DNA of 64,000 nt from UBA4742 sp037138595 (GCA_037138595.1 JBAXIB010000013.1:1-64000), one strand, 5' to 3'. Counted from the first letter of the stretch, positions 7,413 through 16,698 are shown. The notes: a model not told the origin generated them from the letters alone. Numbers and translations are program-made.

Positions 7413-8249
7413 CTACGGCGACGGTGGTGCCTTCGCCAGCAACGATTTGACTCTCCCCCGCCACTTGGGCGAGATGATGCGGCGGGCCTCGATTTCGGCG
7501 ATGACCGCCAACCGACGAGCGCGCATCTCTAGGGTGATCGGCCCGAGGGGAACTCGCGGCAACGAACGTTTGATCCGGTGCCATTTATAAGGTCGGACAT
7601 GGAGCAGGCGGCGCTCGTCTCCGGCGATGTGGTCGTATCCCATCTCGAGATACTCGACCAGAATCTCGTCGTAAGCATCGGCTAGCACCGTTGAATTGGG
7701 GTCGAGGCCAGTGACGATTCCGACTCCGGCAGGATCGACATCGATAACGTTCACGGCGAGGTCAGGCCGGTAGCGCTGCAGACAGATGATGAGTTTCCAC
7801 ACATCACCGGTCCAGCGATCAGTCGTGCGTTCACGCGCTGCTTCTCCGGGTTCACGGGGGAAACAATCATCGATAACGATCACACCGTCGGCGGTCATGG
7901 AACGTTCGACGTTGATGAAGTCACGCAGGGCGAACTCGAACAGGTGCATGCCATCGATGAACGCTAAATCGATCGAACGATTCTGCAAGAGTGCTAACGG
8001 TTGATTGCTGGCAAAGAAATCGTCGCTCGTTTGGGCGAAGATCTGAACGCGGGCCGGTGGTTCAATGCGCAACTGCGGTTCGGGATCGATACCAATAACA
8101 AACGTGTTCGGGCCAGTCAGAGCGATGGATGCGCCGCTGTGGATGCCTATCTCAAGATAGGTACGCGGGACGAGGGCCAGGTGCAGTCGTTGCAACAACA
8201 CTTCGTAACGAGTCTTTACCCCACCGAGGTCCATTTTGTGATCGGTCAC
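7413..8249 (-). CDS. Class I SAM-dependent methyltransferase (Methyltransf_24/CmcI-like)
   Basis: 278 residues. SAM-binding motif I is TYLEIGIHSGASIAL, followed by an acidic end of strand 2 (VIGIDPEP), a D-containing motif (DLAFIDGMHLFEF) and VIVIDDCFP. This order matches the methyltransferases found with rhamnosyl-O-methylation, cephalosporin hydroxylase CmcI and many glycan loci. The C-terminal 60 residues are basic (RARRLAVIAEIEARRI). It starts with GTG at 8249 preceded by GAGGGA. Lying between the sulfotransferases and the polysaccharide export genes, a role in O-methylating a surface glycan is likely but not proven by sequence alone. Confidence 0.75.
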   Translation of the reverse strand: MTDHKMDLGGVKTRYEVLLQRLHLALVPRTYLEIGIHSGASIALTGPNTFVIGIDPEPQLRIEPPARVQIFAQTSDDFFASNQPLALLQNRSIDLAFIDGMHLFEFALRDFINVERSMTADGVIVIDDCFPREPGEAARERTTDRWTGDVWKLIICLQRYRPDLAVNVIDVDPAGVGIVTGLDPNSTVLADAYDEILVEYLEMGYDHIAGDERRLLHVRPYKWHRIKRSLPRVPLGPITLEMRARRLAVIAEIEARRIISPKWRGRVKSLLAKAPPSP

Positions 8250-8359
8250 TCGTATCCCTCGAACGTAGATGTCGGGCGGGCGAAATCTAGCAGCAAGGCA
8301 CTCCCAAATCAGCAGATCCGCCGCCTCGGTAGTCGACGGCCGGGGCGCCCCAGACCTGC

Positions 8360-10711
8360 TTAGCGGCCGAAAACCGCCGATGCTGTTAAACGTTCATCCA
8401 AGGTTGCTGTGAACGCGACCCGACCAGTGGTGTCAATGAACAAGTTTCCATCTCCGTGCGCCGGCCGACCCGAATAATACGAAACTATGCTGGCTTCTAC
8501 CGTGTCAGGGTTAATCATGACCTGATGTCCAACGGTGAGGCGATAGTTACCGCCCGGCAGGTCAATCACCCCCGATACCGCAAAGTCGATCGTCCGGTGG
8601 GTTCCGGACGGAATCGAAACGAGCACGGTCGCGACGTGACGATCAGCTTCGCCAAACGACCGCAAACTGACCGGCTGGCCATCGACGCGCACCTCGGTTG
8701 TCGTGAGCGCGGAATACAACTCCACTTGACTGATGTTCGTGCCCTTCGGCACACCGCGGTCGTTGCCAATGACCCCCGTAGGCAAGCCAGAATCTGGGCC
8801 CTGATTGTCGAGTTCGACATGAGCAGTGCCGGCTGCGGCACCAGTGGTCGGATCAACGGTGATGTCGTAACTCATCGATCGGTGTAAATACGCGTCGAGC
8901 TTGTTGTTCGCATAATTTTGGGTCACGAGTTGAACGAAATCGCCGGGTCCAGAATGCAACGAACCGGTCGTGCCCAGCACCTCGGTAAGCGGCCGAGTCT
9001 GTTCATCAAGTTGATACCACCGCAGATGCGAACCAGCGACGGCCGGTCCAACGATGTCGGCCAACTTGTCGGGACGAGGAATATCGGCTCGCATCAGTTT
9101 ACGGAACGTCACTTCCGCCGCATCAGCGAGCACATCGGTTCGTTCGTTGTCAGAACCAGCTTCGGTGTACTGATCGCGATTTAAGAACTGCTCTGCGTTT
9201 TTCGCAGTCAACGTGTGAGTCATCCCCGGAACCTGAACTGGCCCAGTTATCTTGAGCAACGCCGCTAAACCGGCAGGATCAACAACCAGCACCCCATCAA
9301 TCGATTTGCCCCCCGATGCTGGATACAGCTGACCAATCACTTGGGCAATTGACGGCAAGTCAGGTGACATCGTGATGTTGCTCCACACGACGCCCGGGTC
9401 AATAGGCCCGTAGTTGCGAACCCATTCAGCGGGACCAGCAATCGGTTGTGCCGGATTGTGGGCCATGTTGAGTTCGGTTGTGCGCCCGTATCGGGTCATG
9501 TCCAACTTGCCATGGTCAATCGTGACCTCGGCAAAACTACCCATGAACCCGCCCGATCCCCGCTGCTCAGCCGGTGTTACGAACGCCACGAAATACACCG
9601 CTGGCTTGTCACCGCCGAGCAGCACCGGTGCGAGCCTCGCCGCGAGCGCAGCATTTTTGGTGACGGGCTCGGCGCGAGTCGCTTCAGTCGCAAATCGTTG
9701 AAGGCGGCTCGCGAGCGGGCTGAGAAGCCAAGGAGAATCGACAGCAGATGCAAGTGCGACCGACTTCGTGAGCTCCGACGCGCTTGAATCAAGGCTTGGC
9801 ACTGCGTCGTGTATGGCCTTCAGGTCGAACTGCCCGCCCTTTCCGGCAATGCGATTGCGTTCAACCGTGGACACCGCGTCAAAACTCGTGTTCGAAAGCA
9901 CCGCGCCTTGTTCGGCAACATCTTGCACCGCACGCGCTTGAAGCCCAACGAATGGAACGAAGCGAGCTGGCCGGCTCCACCAGGAGTTCAGCGCGCTATT
10001 TGCACTCGCAAACTGACTTCGTGCCCGATCGAATTGCTGGCTTGCTTGTTGGGTGTCGCCTGACGACGCAGCATCGATAGCCCGACTGGCCGCGGTGACC
10101 GCACCTTCGAGGTTCGATTGGCCGAGGATGATTCCGACGGCAAACAACGCGGAGGTAATCAACGCAAAACCAGCCAGACCGCCGCATGTCAACAGGATTG
10201 GTCGCCGAATCCTGCGCGGACTGCGCATGAGCGCCGGAACCGCGATACATCCGCAGCCGATCAACGCGATTGCTGCTGACAGACCCGTGCGCCCGTCGGT
10301 CGGTAGGCGCAACAAGATCTGGATCACCAGTGCCGCGGCGGCACAACGAAACGATCGCGGTGGTCGCCGACGGGTCGACGAGTAGCCGATGAAGCCGAAC
10401 GCCACAATCCCGGCACCGGTTCCCAACCACGTTCGGGTCGCCACCAAGGCAATCGCGGTCGCTACCAACATCCAACGCCACGCAGCAAACGCACCTAGGA
10501 ACGCGATGCCAAAAGCAAAGACCCCGGTGATAATTGGGTTCGCCCAAGCCACACCAGAAGGTTCGCACCCCGACATTGCCCCGCCGATACCGGCAGCCAC
10601 CGAAAACAGCAACACTGATGCAAGTTCGCTAGTCGAGCGAAAGACCCGGCCAGTACCCCAATTGGTGGCACGGGTTTCGGGACCTGCATCACGAATTCCT
10701 GATTCTGCCAC
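8360..10711 (-). CDS. DUF4012 family membrane protein of exopolysaccharide loci
   Basis: 783 residues. The first 190 contain about six hydrophobic segments (for example LASVLLFSVAAGIGGAMSG, ITGVFAFGIAFLGAFAAW and LAGFALITSALFAVGIIL). A coiled-coil-like stretch (200-240, rich in Ala, Gln and Asp) and a large extracellular domain of about 500 residues follow. That domain has the DUF4012 hallmarks: YFVAFVTPAEQRGSGGFMGS, then a VDPAGLAALLKITGPV block. DUF4012 proteins are common in actinobacterial exopolysaccharide clusters; their biochemical role is unknown, and resemblance to LytR-CpsA-Psr neighbours is only by context. It starts with GTG at 10711, preceded by TAGGAG at good spacing. The divergent microprotein gene begins only 15 bp away. 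Confidence 0.8.
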   Translation of the reverse strand: MAESGIRDAGPETRATNWGTGRVFRSTSELASVLLFSVAAGIGGAMSGCEPSGVAWANPIITGVFAFGIAFLGAFAAWRWMLVATAIALVATRTWLGTGAGIVAFGFIGYSSTRRRPPRSFRCAAAALVIQILLRLPTDGRTGLSAAIALIGCGCIAVPALMRSPRRIRRPILLTCGGLAGFALITSALFAVGIILGQSNLEGAVTAASRAIDAASSGDTQQASQQFDRARSQFASANSALNSWWSRPARFVPFVGLQARAVQDVAEQGAVLSNTSFDAVSTVERNRIAGKGGQFDLKAIHDAVPSLDSSASELTKSVALASAVDSPWLLSPLASRLQRFATEATRAEPVTKNAALAARLAPVLLGGDKPAVYFVAFVTPAEQRGSGGFMGSFAEVTIDHGKLDMTRYGRTTELNMAHNPAQPIAGPAEWVRNYGPIDPGVVWSNITMSPDLPSIAQVIGQLYPASGGKSIDGVLVVDPAGLAALLKITGPVQVPGMTHTLTAKNAEQFLNRDQYTEAGSDNERTDVLADAAEVTFRKLMRADIPRPDKLADIVGPAVAGSHLRWYQLDEQTRPLTEVLGTTGSLHSGPGDFVQLVTQNYANNKLDAYLHRSMSYDITVDPTTGAAAGTAHVELDNQGPDSGLPTGVIGNDRGVPKGTNISQVELYSALTTTEVRVDGQPVSLRSFGEADRHVATVLVSIPSGTHRTIDFAVSGVIDLPGGNYRLTVGHQVMINPDTVEASIVSYYSGRPAHGDGNLFIDTTGRVAFTATLDERLTASAVFGR

Positions 10712-10726
10712 TATGCTCCTACGACT

Positions 10727-10882
10727 ATGCGAAGGTTGATTTTTATCACTTTGGTGGTGCTCGGAGGCATCGCCTTAGGTTTCGGAGTGGCAGGTATGCC
10801 AAATCGAAATCAAGATCGACCTTTGTCTTCGCGTCCGGCGGCGTCAGTCGAATCAACGACCACAACGGTGAGCGCACCATGA
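10727..10882 (+). CDS. 51-residue membrane microprotein coupled to the Wzz/BY-kinase gene
   Basis: A short gene encoding one N-terminal membrane segment (RRLIFITLVVLGGIALGFG) and a polar Ser/Thr/Pro tail ending TTTTVSAP. Its stop overlaps the start of the next gene in an ATGA, so the two are probably translated together. TATGCT (10712-10717) nine bases upstream is a good -10 element, implying a very short leader. No family was recognised. Small single-span proteins next to polysaccharide co-polymerases can act as adaptors or assembly factors, but that is inference. Confidence rests on the start-stop overlap and the coherent membrane topology. Confidence 0.6.
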   Translation: MRRLIFITLVVLGGIALGFGVAGMPNRNQDRPLSSRPAASVESTTTTVSAP

Positions 10883-12588
10883 CCGCGCCCCAGGCAACTT
10901 CGAATTCATTCGATCTTCATACCTACACTCGAACGGTGATGCGGCACGGGTTGCTCGTCATCGGAGCTGTCGCCGTCGTCGTAGCATCAACCTTCATTTT
11001 TGCTTCGCTCGATCAAAAGGTCTACCGAACAGCGTCGACTGTTCTGTTGAAGCCCCGACTATCCGACACATTGGTCGATCAAAACGGCGCTAAATCGACA
11101 ACCGACGTCGCAACTGCTCGCCAACTCATCACCAGCGAGCCCGTTCGCAAAATTGTGTCGTCTCAATTCGGTAAAGATCTTCCGCCGGTTTCGGTTGCCG
11201 CCATCTCGAGCACCGCGGTTGTGGCGATCTCCGCAATTTCCACTGACCCCCATCTCGCAGCAGCCGTTGCCGACGCGTACGCGACTGGATTCATCGAGTT
11301 TCGGCGGCAACAAGACGTTGAAGATCTCACCGCGGTCAGCAATAAATACCGTGAGCAAATTACCGGCCTGCAAGATCAGCTCTATTTCATTGGTGTTACC
11401 CAAGCCTCAGGTGTGACAAGTGCGCCGGGTACCGAATCCCGGAAAGTCGAACTGACCACCCAAATCAATTCGTTGCAGTCACAGATCAATCAACTGGCTC
11501 TTGACGCATCACTGCGAACTGGCGGTGCGCAAATGGTTTCATCGGCGCCGGTGCCGACCTCACCATTAGGGGCAAAACGCATTCGAAGCGTTGGCGTTGC
11601 CTTGATTGTGGGCCTGCTTTATGGTCTCGTGCTCGCATTCGGCCTTGAATACATTGACGATCGGATTCGTTCCAAAGATCAGCTCGAAGCGGCGACGAGC
11701 GGCTTACCGATGCTCGGCCTGATCCCGGCAGTTCTCGATTGGAAAGACCACTCGCTGCCTCGCCTCGTCACCCTCGAAGCACCACGATCGCAAATAGCTG
11801 AGGCGTATCGCTCGCTCCGCACGTCGGTGCAGTTTCTGAGCGTGAGCGAACCAGTTTCAATCGTCCACGTGACCAGCGCTGAACCCGGCGAAGGAAAATC
11901 TACGACCGTGGCGAACCTGGGTGTGACGTTGGCTGACGCCGGCTTGAGGGTCGTACTGGTCGATTTCGATCTTCGTCGGCCGCGACTACATAAGTTTTTC
12001 GAACTTGAAAACGAAGTGGGAATAGTCAATGTTGTCCGTGGCGAAGTCTCGCTCCTTGACGCGATTCATTGGCTCGACACCGAGCGATATGGCCGCCTCG
12101 CAGTGCTACCAGCAGGTCCGGTGCCAACGAATCCATCTGAGCTCACTGGCATGCCTCGGGTCAGAACGATCCTCGAAGAGCTCACCGCGATGTCCGACAT
12201 CGTGATTCTCGATTCAGCCCCCGTTATGCCCGTGACCGACACGCTCGTGTTGTCCGCCTATGTCGATGCGACGGTCTTGGTCGCTCGCGTGGGCGTAACT
12301 TCAGGTCGCACCATTGGCCGCGCCAACGAATTGTTGCAGCGGGTGGGCGCCAGAGTCGCCGGCACGGTTTTGAACGCAGCCGAACCCGAACCGGGCTATT
12401 ACGGCTCCTATCGCTATCGGTATCGTCGCGGCTACTACTACAGCGGGTACCGCAATAGCGGCTACTACTCAAGTCCTGAGATTTCTGACGTTCCGGCCGA
12501 ATCAAGCCGTCGGAAAAAGGCTAAATCGGTCGTTGAAACACAAAGCGTTGCATCGACTGACACGGGTTCTGACGCAACTTTGACGTGA
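10879..12588 (+). CDS. Wzz-type polysaccharide co-polymerase fused to BY-type tyrosine kinase
   Basis: 569 residues. A Wzz-like domain lies between two membrane segments (about 24-44 and 238-258). It is followed by a cytoplasmic bacterial tyrosine kinase with Walker A SAEPGEGKST (333-342), Walker A' VVLVDFDLRRP (358-368) and Walker B IVILDSAP (441-448). The tail (507-530) has eleven tyrosines in 24 residues, the usual autophosphorylation cluster of Wzc/CapB/EpsB proteins. Such proteins control chain length and export of capsule or exopolysaccharide through cycles of tyrosine phosphorylation. No cognate Wzb-type phosphatase gene is in the window. The microprotein upstream overlaps it by 4 bp and the priming transferase follows 13 bp downstream, which supports a polysaccharide operon. 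Confidence 0.9.
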   Translation: MTAPQATSNSFDLHTYTRTVMRHGLLVIGAVAVVVASTFIFASLDQKVYRTASTVLLKPRLSDTLVDQNGAKSTTDVATARQLITSEPVRKIVSSQFGKDLPPVSVAAISSTAVVAISAISTDPHLAAAVADAYATGFIEFRRQQDVEDLTAVSNKYREQITGLQDQLYFIGVTQASGVTSAPGTESRKVELTTQINSLQSQINQLALDASLRTGGAQMVSSAPVPTSPLGAKRIRSVGVALIVGLLYGLVLAFGLEYIDDRIRSKDQLEAATSGLPMLGLIPAVLDWKDHSLPRLVTLEAPRSQIAEAYRSLRTSVQFLSVSEPVSIVHVTSAEPGEGKSTTVANLGVTLADAGLRVVLVDFDLRRPRLHKFFELENEVGIVNVVRGEVSLLDAIHWLDTERYGRLAVLPAGPVPTNPSELTGMPRVRTILEELTAMSDIVILDSAPVMPVTDTLVLSAYVDATVLVARVGVTSGRTIGRANELLQRVGARVAGTVLNAAEPEPGYYGSYRYRYRRGYYYSGYRNSGYYSSPEISDVPAESSRRKKAKSVVETQSVASTDTGSDATLT

Positions 12589-12601
12589 GGATCGTGACCC
12601 G

Positions 12602-13273
12602 ATGAGTCGACCAGACCGGACGAGTCTCATCGGAAATCAGGCGCCTTGGTTGACCAGCAGAACGCGTCGACTGATTGAACTCATCGCGGTTGTCCCGGCG
12701 TTGATTCTCACTATTCCAATCATGGCAGTGCTCGCAGCGATCGTTGCAGTGGTGCTCGGCCGACCCGTGTTGTTTCGCCAGACCCGATCAGGCCGAGAAG
12801 GCAAACCGATCTGCGTGACAAAGTTTCGCACGATGAGCAATGCCGTCGACGAGCATGGCCGTCTGTTGCCTGATGCCCAGCGACTGGGCACCTTCGGCCG
12901 AGCACTTCGGTCATCGAGCTTGGACGAATTGCCGCAACTTTGGTCAATCATCTCGGGAGAACTGAGTCTGATAGGTCCGCGCCCTCTCCCGGAAACCTAT
13001 TACCACCGTTACAACTCAACTGAAATACGTCGGTTAGAGGCTCGACCGGGGTTAACCGGTTGGGCGCAAATACACGGCCGTAACAATGTCGATTGGGCTG
13101 AGCGTTTTGCCCTCGACGTGTCCTATATCGAAACCGCGACATGGCGAGTCGATCTATCGGTGCTGCTGCGAACGGTGCGGCTATTGCTAACCCGAAGTGG
13201 AACCCGCGCAAGTGGTCACGTCACCATGCCAGAATTCTTGGGATCGGGCGATGAAGGCTCCCCGGTTACCTAA
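12602..13273 (+). CDS. Undecaprenyl-phosphate sugar phosphotransferase (priming transferase)
   Basis: 223 residues with a single N-terminal hydrophobic segment (about 22-50) and the bacterial sugar transferase core: RPVLFRQTRSGREGKP, KFRTM, LRSSSLDELPQLWSIISGE, SLIGPRPL and PGLTGWAQIHGRN. This is the short monotopic form (PglC-like size), without the extra membrane helices of WbaP/WcaJ. The enzyme moves a sugar-1-phosphate from a UDP-sugar onto undecaprenyl phosphate, the first membrane step of glycan repeat-unit assembly. It directly follows the co-polymerase/kinase gene. The sugar cannot be read from sequence; a UDP-HexNAc product of the nearby dehydratase pathway is possible. Confidence 0.9.
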   Translation: MSRPDRTSLIGNQAPWLTSRTRRLIELIAVVPALILTIPIMAVLAAIVAVVLGRPVLFRQTRSGREGKPICVTKFRTMSNAVDEHGRLLPDAQRLGTFGRALRSSSLDELPQLWSIISGELSLIGPRPLPETYYHRYNSTEIRRLEARPGLTGWAQIHGRNNVDWAERFALDVSYIETATWRVDLSVLLRTVRLLLTRSGTRASGHVTMPEFLGSGDEGSPVT

Positions 13274-13275
13274 TC

Positions 13276-14247
13276 TCAGTGGCGATTGCGGGCGGCGATC
13301 CGGCGAAGCCAACTAAGCAAACCGGTCACTCCGGGAACTGCACGGACCCCTCGATGCCACCGGGCGCGCCGAACGAATCGACCCATTGCGTGGTCGAACT
13401 CGGTGGTGTCGACGGTCGAATTGCTCGACAGCACGGCGGCCTGGACCGCGGGATAGATAAAAAGTTCGTGCTCGCGCTGCCATGTGCGTGCGCGGCGGCG
13501 ACCGGCGCGGCTTGGATCTTGCTGTGCCAACTGACGAAAGGCACGATCGAAATCAATCGCTTGACTCAATCGTGACTGCGGATCCGCATAGTGGCGTTCT
13601 GATCCGTCCCTGACCCCTGAAGGCAAATCCGCGCCACCATTCACAATGGACCCCGACCACCACATCGCACGCGAGTCTGTAAAAAGTTGAGCGGCGACGA
13701 ATACTTGGGGGTATGCATGGGCTGCCGCAGACCCCTCAGCTAGGTGTCGCTCAAGCAACGGCAGCGCCGCTCGGGCGGCCGAGACTTGATAGATCAAACC
13801 CGGCGCATGGCTTGATGACGCTCGCAGGTCACGAACCTTGATTGGCCCAGTCGTCTTTCGCCCTCGAAACAGGTATCCCTCCGGATGGTGCCACTGGGTA
13901 GACACAAAATGCGGTTGGCGCTGGACAAGCCATTGTTCGAGCTCGCCGAGTTTCGAAAAATCGAATCGATCATCGTCGGCCGAAACCAAAACCCATTCAG
14001 TTTCAGCTTCTCGAATAATGCGACAGAACGTTTCCGCGTAACCACGGTTTTGCGCGTTGGTCAGGACCCGCGCTCCGAGGTCGACGAATGGTGCCAGGCC
14101 CGCCGCGGTGTCGTCGCTGCTGCCGTCATCAATGACAAGAAGCGAAATGGCCTGTGTGCTGACGACTCCGAGAGCGTCATTGACGGCCGATACGACCGAT
14201 TCACTGCGATTGAATGTCGGAATCGCAATTGTCAAAGAAGGACGCAT
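13276..14247 (-). CDS. Family 2 glycosyltransferase
   Basis: 323 residues with a GT-A fold: RPSLTIAIPTFNRSESV at the start, LLVIDDGSSDDTA as the nucleotide-binding acidic loop, NRGYAETFCRII, and VLVSADDDRFD as the DxD-type metal-binding motif. The C-terminal 150 residues are more variable and rich in His/Arg. ATG 14247 is used because the frame upstream runs toward the divergent dioxygenase gene and encodes no glycosyltransferase sequence; a GTG nine bases upstream (14256) is an alternative. It ends only 2 bp from the convergent priming transferase. It probably adds one sugar of the surface-glycan repeat; donor and acceptor are unknown. Confidence 0.82.
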   Translation of the reverse strand: MRPSLTIAIPTFNRSESVVSAVNDALGVVSTQAISLLVIDDGSSDDTAAGLAPFVDLGARVLTNAQNRGYAETFCRIIREAETEWVLVSADDDRFDFSKLGELEQWLVQRQPHFVSTQWHHPEGYLFRGRKTTGPIKVRDLRASSSHAPGLIYQVSAARAALPLLERHLAEGSAAAHAYPQVFVAAQLFTDSRAMWWSGSIVNGGADLPSGVRDGSERHYADPQSRLSQAIDFDRAFRQLAQQDPSRAGRRRARTWQREHELFIYPAVQAAVLSSNSTVDTTEFDHAMGRFVRRARWHRGVRAVPGVTGLLSWLRRIAARNRH

Positions 14248-14357
14248 AGAGGTCACCCACTGATCGGTACGAGAAACTACCACGGTCGATCTTGAGGCCC
14301 TGTGCCCTGAATAATGGCCTACTTTCGGGGCTTTTTGTCGTGTAGTTTCGCAATGAC

Positions 14358-15281
14358 ATGACTGCGTTACGCGCCTCGCTCGAGCACAACGGTTTCGTGA
14401 CCGTGCCAAATGTTCTCGCCTCAAATGAGATTGAAAAACTCACCGAAACGTTGGCTCGCTTCCAAGACTCGCAGCAAAATCCGCACCTTGCCGAAGTGCC
14501 CGAAGTATCTGAGATCATTTTCTCGGACCGAATCGTTGACCTAGCTGGCGAACTTCTCGACGGCGAGCCCATGTGCTTTCCTGACCACACGTCGCAATCA
14601 GTCGGCGGCGGTTTCGGGTATCACAAAGACAGCGTTGACCGCTGGGACCCAACCGGCCCTGATTGGCAGGCCGAGCACTTTCCGATGATCAGGTTCGGCA
14701 TCTATCTCGAGGACTTCCGCGGCCATTCAGGGTCACTCGCGATTCAGCCAGGGAGTCACCGCGGCGTTCAGTACGCTCGCCGGTCAGTCAACATCAAAAC
14801 GAAACCCGGCGACCTGGCTGCGTGGTATTTCACGTCAACCCACGCCGCTAATTCGCCGTCGCCTCGGGTTGCACCGCAACACGCTCCACGAGTACTCATC
14901 AACAACAATCGCGTTTCACGACTGACCTGTACCGCTTCACGGTCAATTGCCACCTCGCGACTCGGGTCGCGCTTTATGTTGCCCTACACCGCGACTCGCC
15001 GAGTCGTGTTTTTCCCGTACGCGCTGAATCACCGGCTGGTCTCGCGGTATCTGTCGTTGCTCATGCATCGCGACTATTACCAAAAAGGTTTGCGAAGCGA
15101 TCCCGATCAAGGAGCCCGACCGGTAGCGGCTGGACAAGTGAAGTGGTTCAACCCGTACTCGTTTCTTGATCGCGCTGACCCCTCACTCACCACCGAAGGC
15201 TTCTACCAGGGGCAAGCATCAGCTGCGGCCGATTTTCTCGCTGACGACATCTGGCGAGAAATGCAGACACAACTTTCATGA
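14358..15281 (+). CDS. Phytanoyl-CoA dioxygenase-like Fe(II)/2-oxoglutarate oxygenase
   Basis: 307 residues of the PhyH family: N-terminal GFVTVPNVL, metal ligands H89-x-D91 in YHKD, and a probable second histidine H162 in FTSTHAAN after GSLAIQPGSHRG, with a basic residue shortly after for 2-oxoglutarate. Members hydroxylate many small molecules, including sugars and lipids. It is the first of five closely packed same-strand genes (to 18115), and its stop overlaps the next start in ATGA. TAGTTT (14343-14348) nine bases before the ATG looks like a -10 element. Placement inside a glycan operon suggests hydroxylation of a sugar or acyl group on the polymer; that is inference. Confidence 0.75.
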   Translation: MTALRASLEHNGFVTVPNVLASNEIEKLTETLARFQDSQQNPHLAEVPEVSEIIFSDRIVDLAGELLDGEPMCFPDHTSQSVGGGFGYHKDSVDRWDPTGPDWQAEHFPMIRFGIYLEDFRGHSGSLAIQPGSHRGVQYARRSVNIKTKPGDLAAWYFTSTHAANSPSPRVAPQHAPRVLINNNRVSRLTCTASRSIATSRLGSRFMLPYTATRRVVFFPYALNHRLVSRYLSLLMHRDYYQKGLRSDPDQGARPVAAGQVKWFNPYSFLDRADPSLTTEGFYQGQASAAADFLADDIWREMQTQLS

Positions 15282-15739
15282 CGCCTCAAAATGCAGTGAG
15301 CCGCTGGCATCGGCGAGCAAGGTGGTTGCATCTTCGCCATGTGCCGATGTTGCCGAGCCTGATCAGCCGTTCTGTCCGCGTGATCTTCGCGTGCGACCTC
15401 CCTCACACCGTCGAGCTCGGCGATGGAGTCGCTTTTCATCACAACGGCCTCGGCGTAGTGGTCCACCCTCGGGTGAAGATTGGTCGAGGTTGCAACATCA
15501 TGTCGAATGTCACCATCGGTGGAAATGGGCGGTATGGCACAATCCCGCAGATCGGCGATGAGGTTTATATCGGAACCGGTGCCGTCATCATCGGTCCCGT
15601 TGTCATTGGTGATCGCGCTCGAATCGGCGCTAACGCTGTCGTGACTCACGATGTTCCAGCCGACCACCTCGCGGTTGGCGTACCTGCGGTAGCGAGACCG
15701 TCTTCGCCGAAAAGTTCGAGTGATCCAACCGTTTTATGA
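15278..15739 (+). CDS. Serine O-acetyltransferase-like left-handed beta-helix acyltransferase
   Basis: 153 residues with imperfect hexapeptide repeats (VELGDGVAFHHN, VVVHPRVKIGRGCNIM, VTIGGNGRYG, PQIGDEVYIGTGAVIIG, VVIGDRARIGANAVV), ending in the common VPADHLAVGVPAVA cap. The His-rich GVAFHHNGLG loop and the short length match CysE-related acetyltransferases encoded in polysaccharide loci rather than true cysteine-pathway CysE, because the N-terminal helical CysE domain is missing. It probably transfers an acyl group from acyl-CoA to a sugar. It overlaps the dioxygenase gene upstream and the glycosyltransferase gene downstream by 4 bp each. Confidence 0.82.
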   Translation: MTPQNAVSRWHRRARWLHLRHVPMLPSLISRSVRVIFACDLPHTVELGDGVAFHHNGLGVVVHPRVKIGRGCNIMSNVTIGGNGRYGTIPQIGDEVYIGTGAVIIGPVVIGDRARIGANAVVTHDVPADHLAVGVPAVARPSSPKSSSDPTVL

Positions 15740-16698
15740 CGAGAACTTTTTCTGTCGTCATTCCGCTGTACAACTCGGGTAGTTATGTGCGCCGATGCCT
15801 TTCGAGTGTTGAGGCCCAAACACTTCGCCCCCATGAAGTGATCGTTGTCGATGATGGTTCGACCGACGGAAGTGCCGAACTTGTGGCTGAAGAGTTCCCT
15901 CAAATCGTGTTGATCCGCCAGGAAAACCAAGGCGTAGCGGCAGCTCGCAACCGAGGAATCGCTCAAGCGTCAAGCGACTGGATCGCTTTTTTGGATTCGG
16001 ACGACTATTGGTTCGCAAACCATCTCCAAGAACTCGCGCAGATCCGCTCAGATTTCGGCGATGCAAAGTTAGTTTCGACAGCGTTCTGTCGGTGGATCGA
16101 AGGTCAAGAAACGCCGTTGGCGAAACCGAGGACGCGGTCTAGGCGAATCGACTATTTCCGTGAAGCAGCATTCGACATTGGGATCGTGTGCTCAAGCAGC
16201 GCAGCTGCAGCTAAAGAACAGTTGGACAAAGTTGGCGCATTTCCAGCGTTCGGTTCAGGCGAGGACCTTGCATGTTGGGCCGCGCTGGCCTTAGACGAGC
16301 CAGTCGCGGTGAGCGACGCAGTCACGGCGGTCTATGTCCAACACCCAACAAGCGCGATGGCATTACAAACCGCACAACCTCTGCCAAATCGAGTTGCACC
16401 GGAGGCAACATATGACCAAGTCGGTCCATCAACGGCTGTGGCTGCTCGCGCTCTCGCAACCGGCCCGCACCTGGCGTCATCAAGCGACATCAGCCTGTAC
16501 GTCGATAGCCGCATCAACAGCGCGATCCGTCACGCGTTACTTACCGACGATCGGTCGCGGGTCGACGCGCTTCAGCGATTGAGAACCCAACCATTTCGGT
16601 CCGAGTATTGGACCCTGCATGTGGCAGAACGACTGCCGAACTGGCTGCTACAGCAGTACCGGCGGGCTAGACGCCGGGCCAACCACCTTGAGCGCTAG
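15736..16698 (+). CDS. Family 2 glycosyltransferase
   Basis: 320 residues. The GT-A domain reads RTFSVVIPLYNSGSYVRRCL, then HEVIVVDDGSTDGSAELV, NQGVAAARNRGI and WIAFLDSDDYW, which is the DxD metal-binding motif in classical form. The region after residue 130 is variable and likely contacts the acceptor. The start overlaps the preceding acyltransferase gene (ATGA), so it belongs to the same operon. It most likely adds a sugar during assembly of the surface glycan; linkage and donor cannot be read from sequence. Confidence 0.87.
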   Translation: MTRTFSVVIPLYNSGSYVRRCLSSVEAQTLRPHEVIVVDDGSTDGSAELVAEEFPQIVLIRQENQGVAAARNRGIAQASSDWIAFLDSDDYWFANHLQELAQIRSDFGDAKLVSTAFCRWIEGQETPLAKPRTRSRRIDYFREAAFDIGIVCSSSAAAAKEQLDKVGAFPAFGSGEDLACWAALALDEPVAVSDAVTAVYVQHPTSAMALQTAQPLPNRVAPEATYDQVGPSTAVAARALATGPHLASSSDISLYVDSRINSAIRHALLTDDRSRVDALQRLRTQPFRSEYWTLHVAERLPNWLLQQYRRARRRANHLER

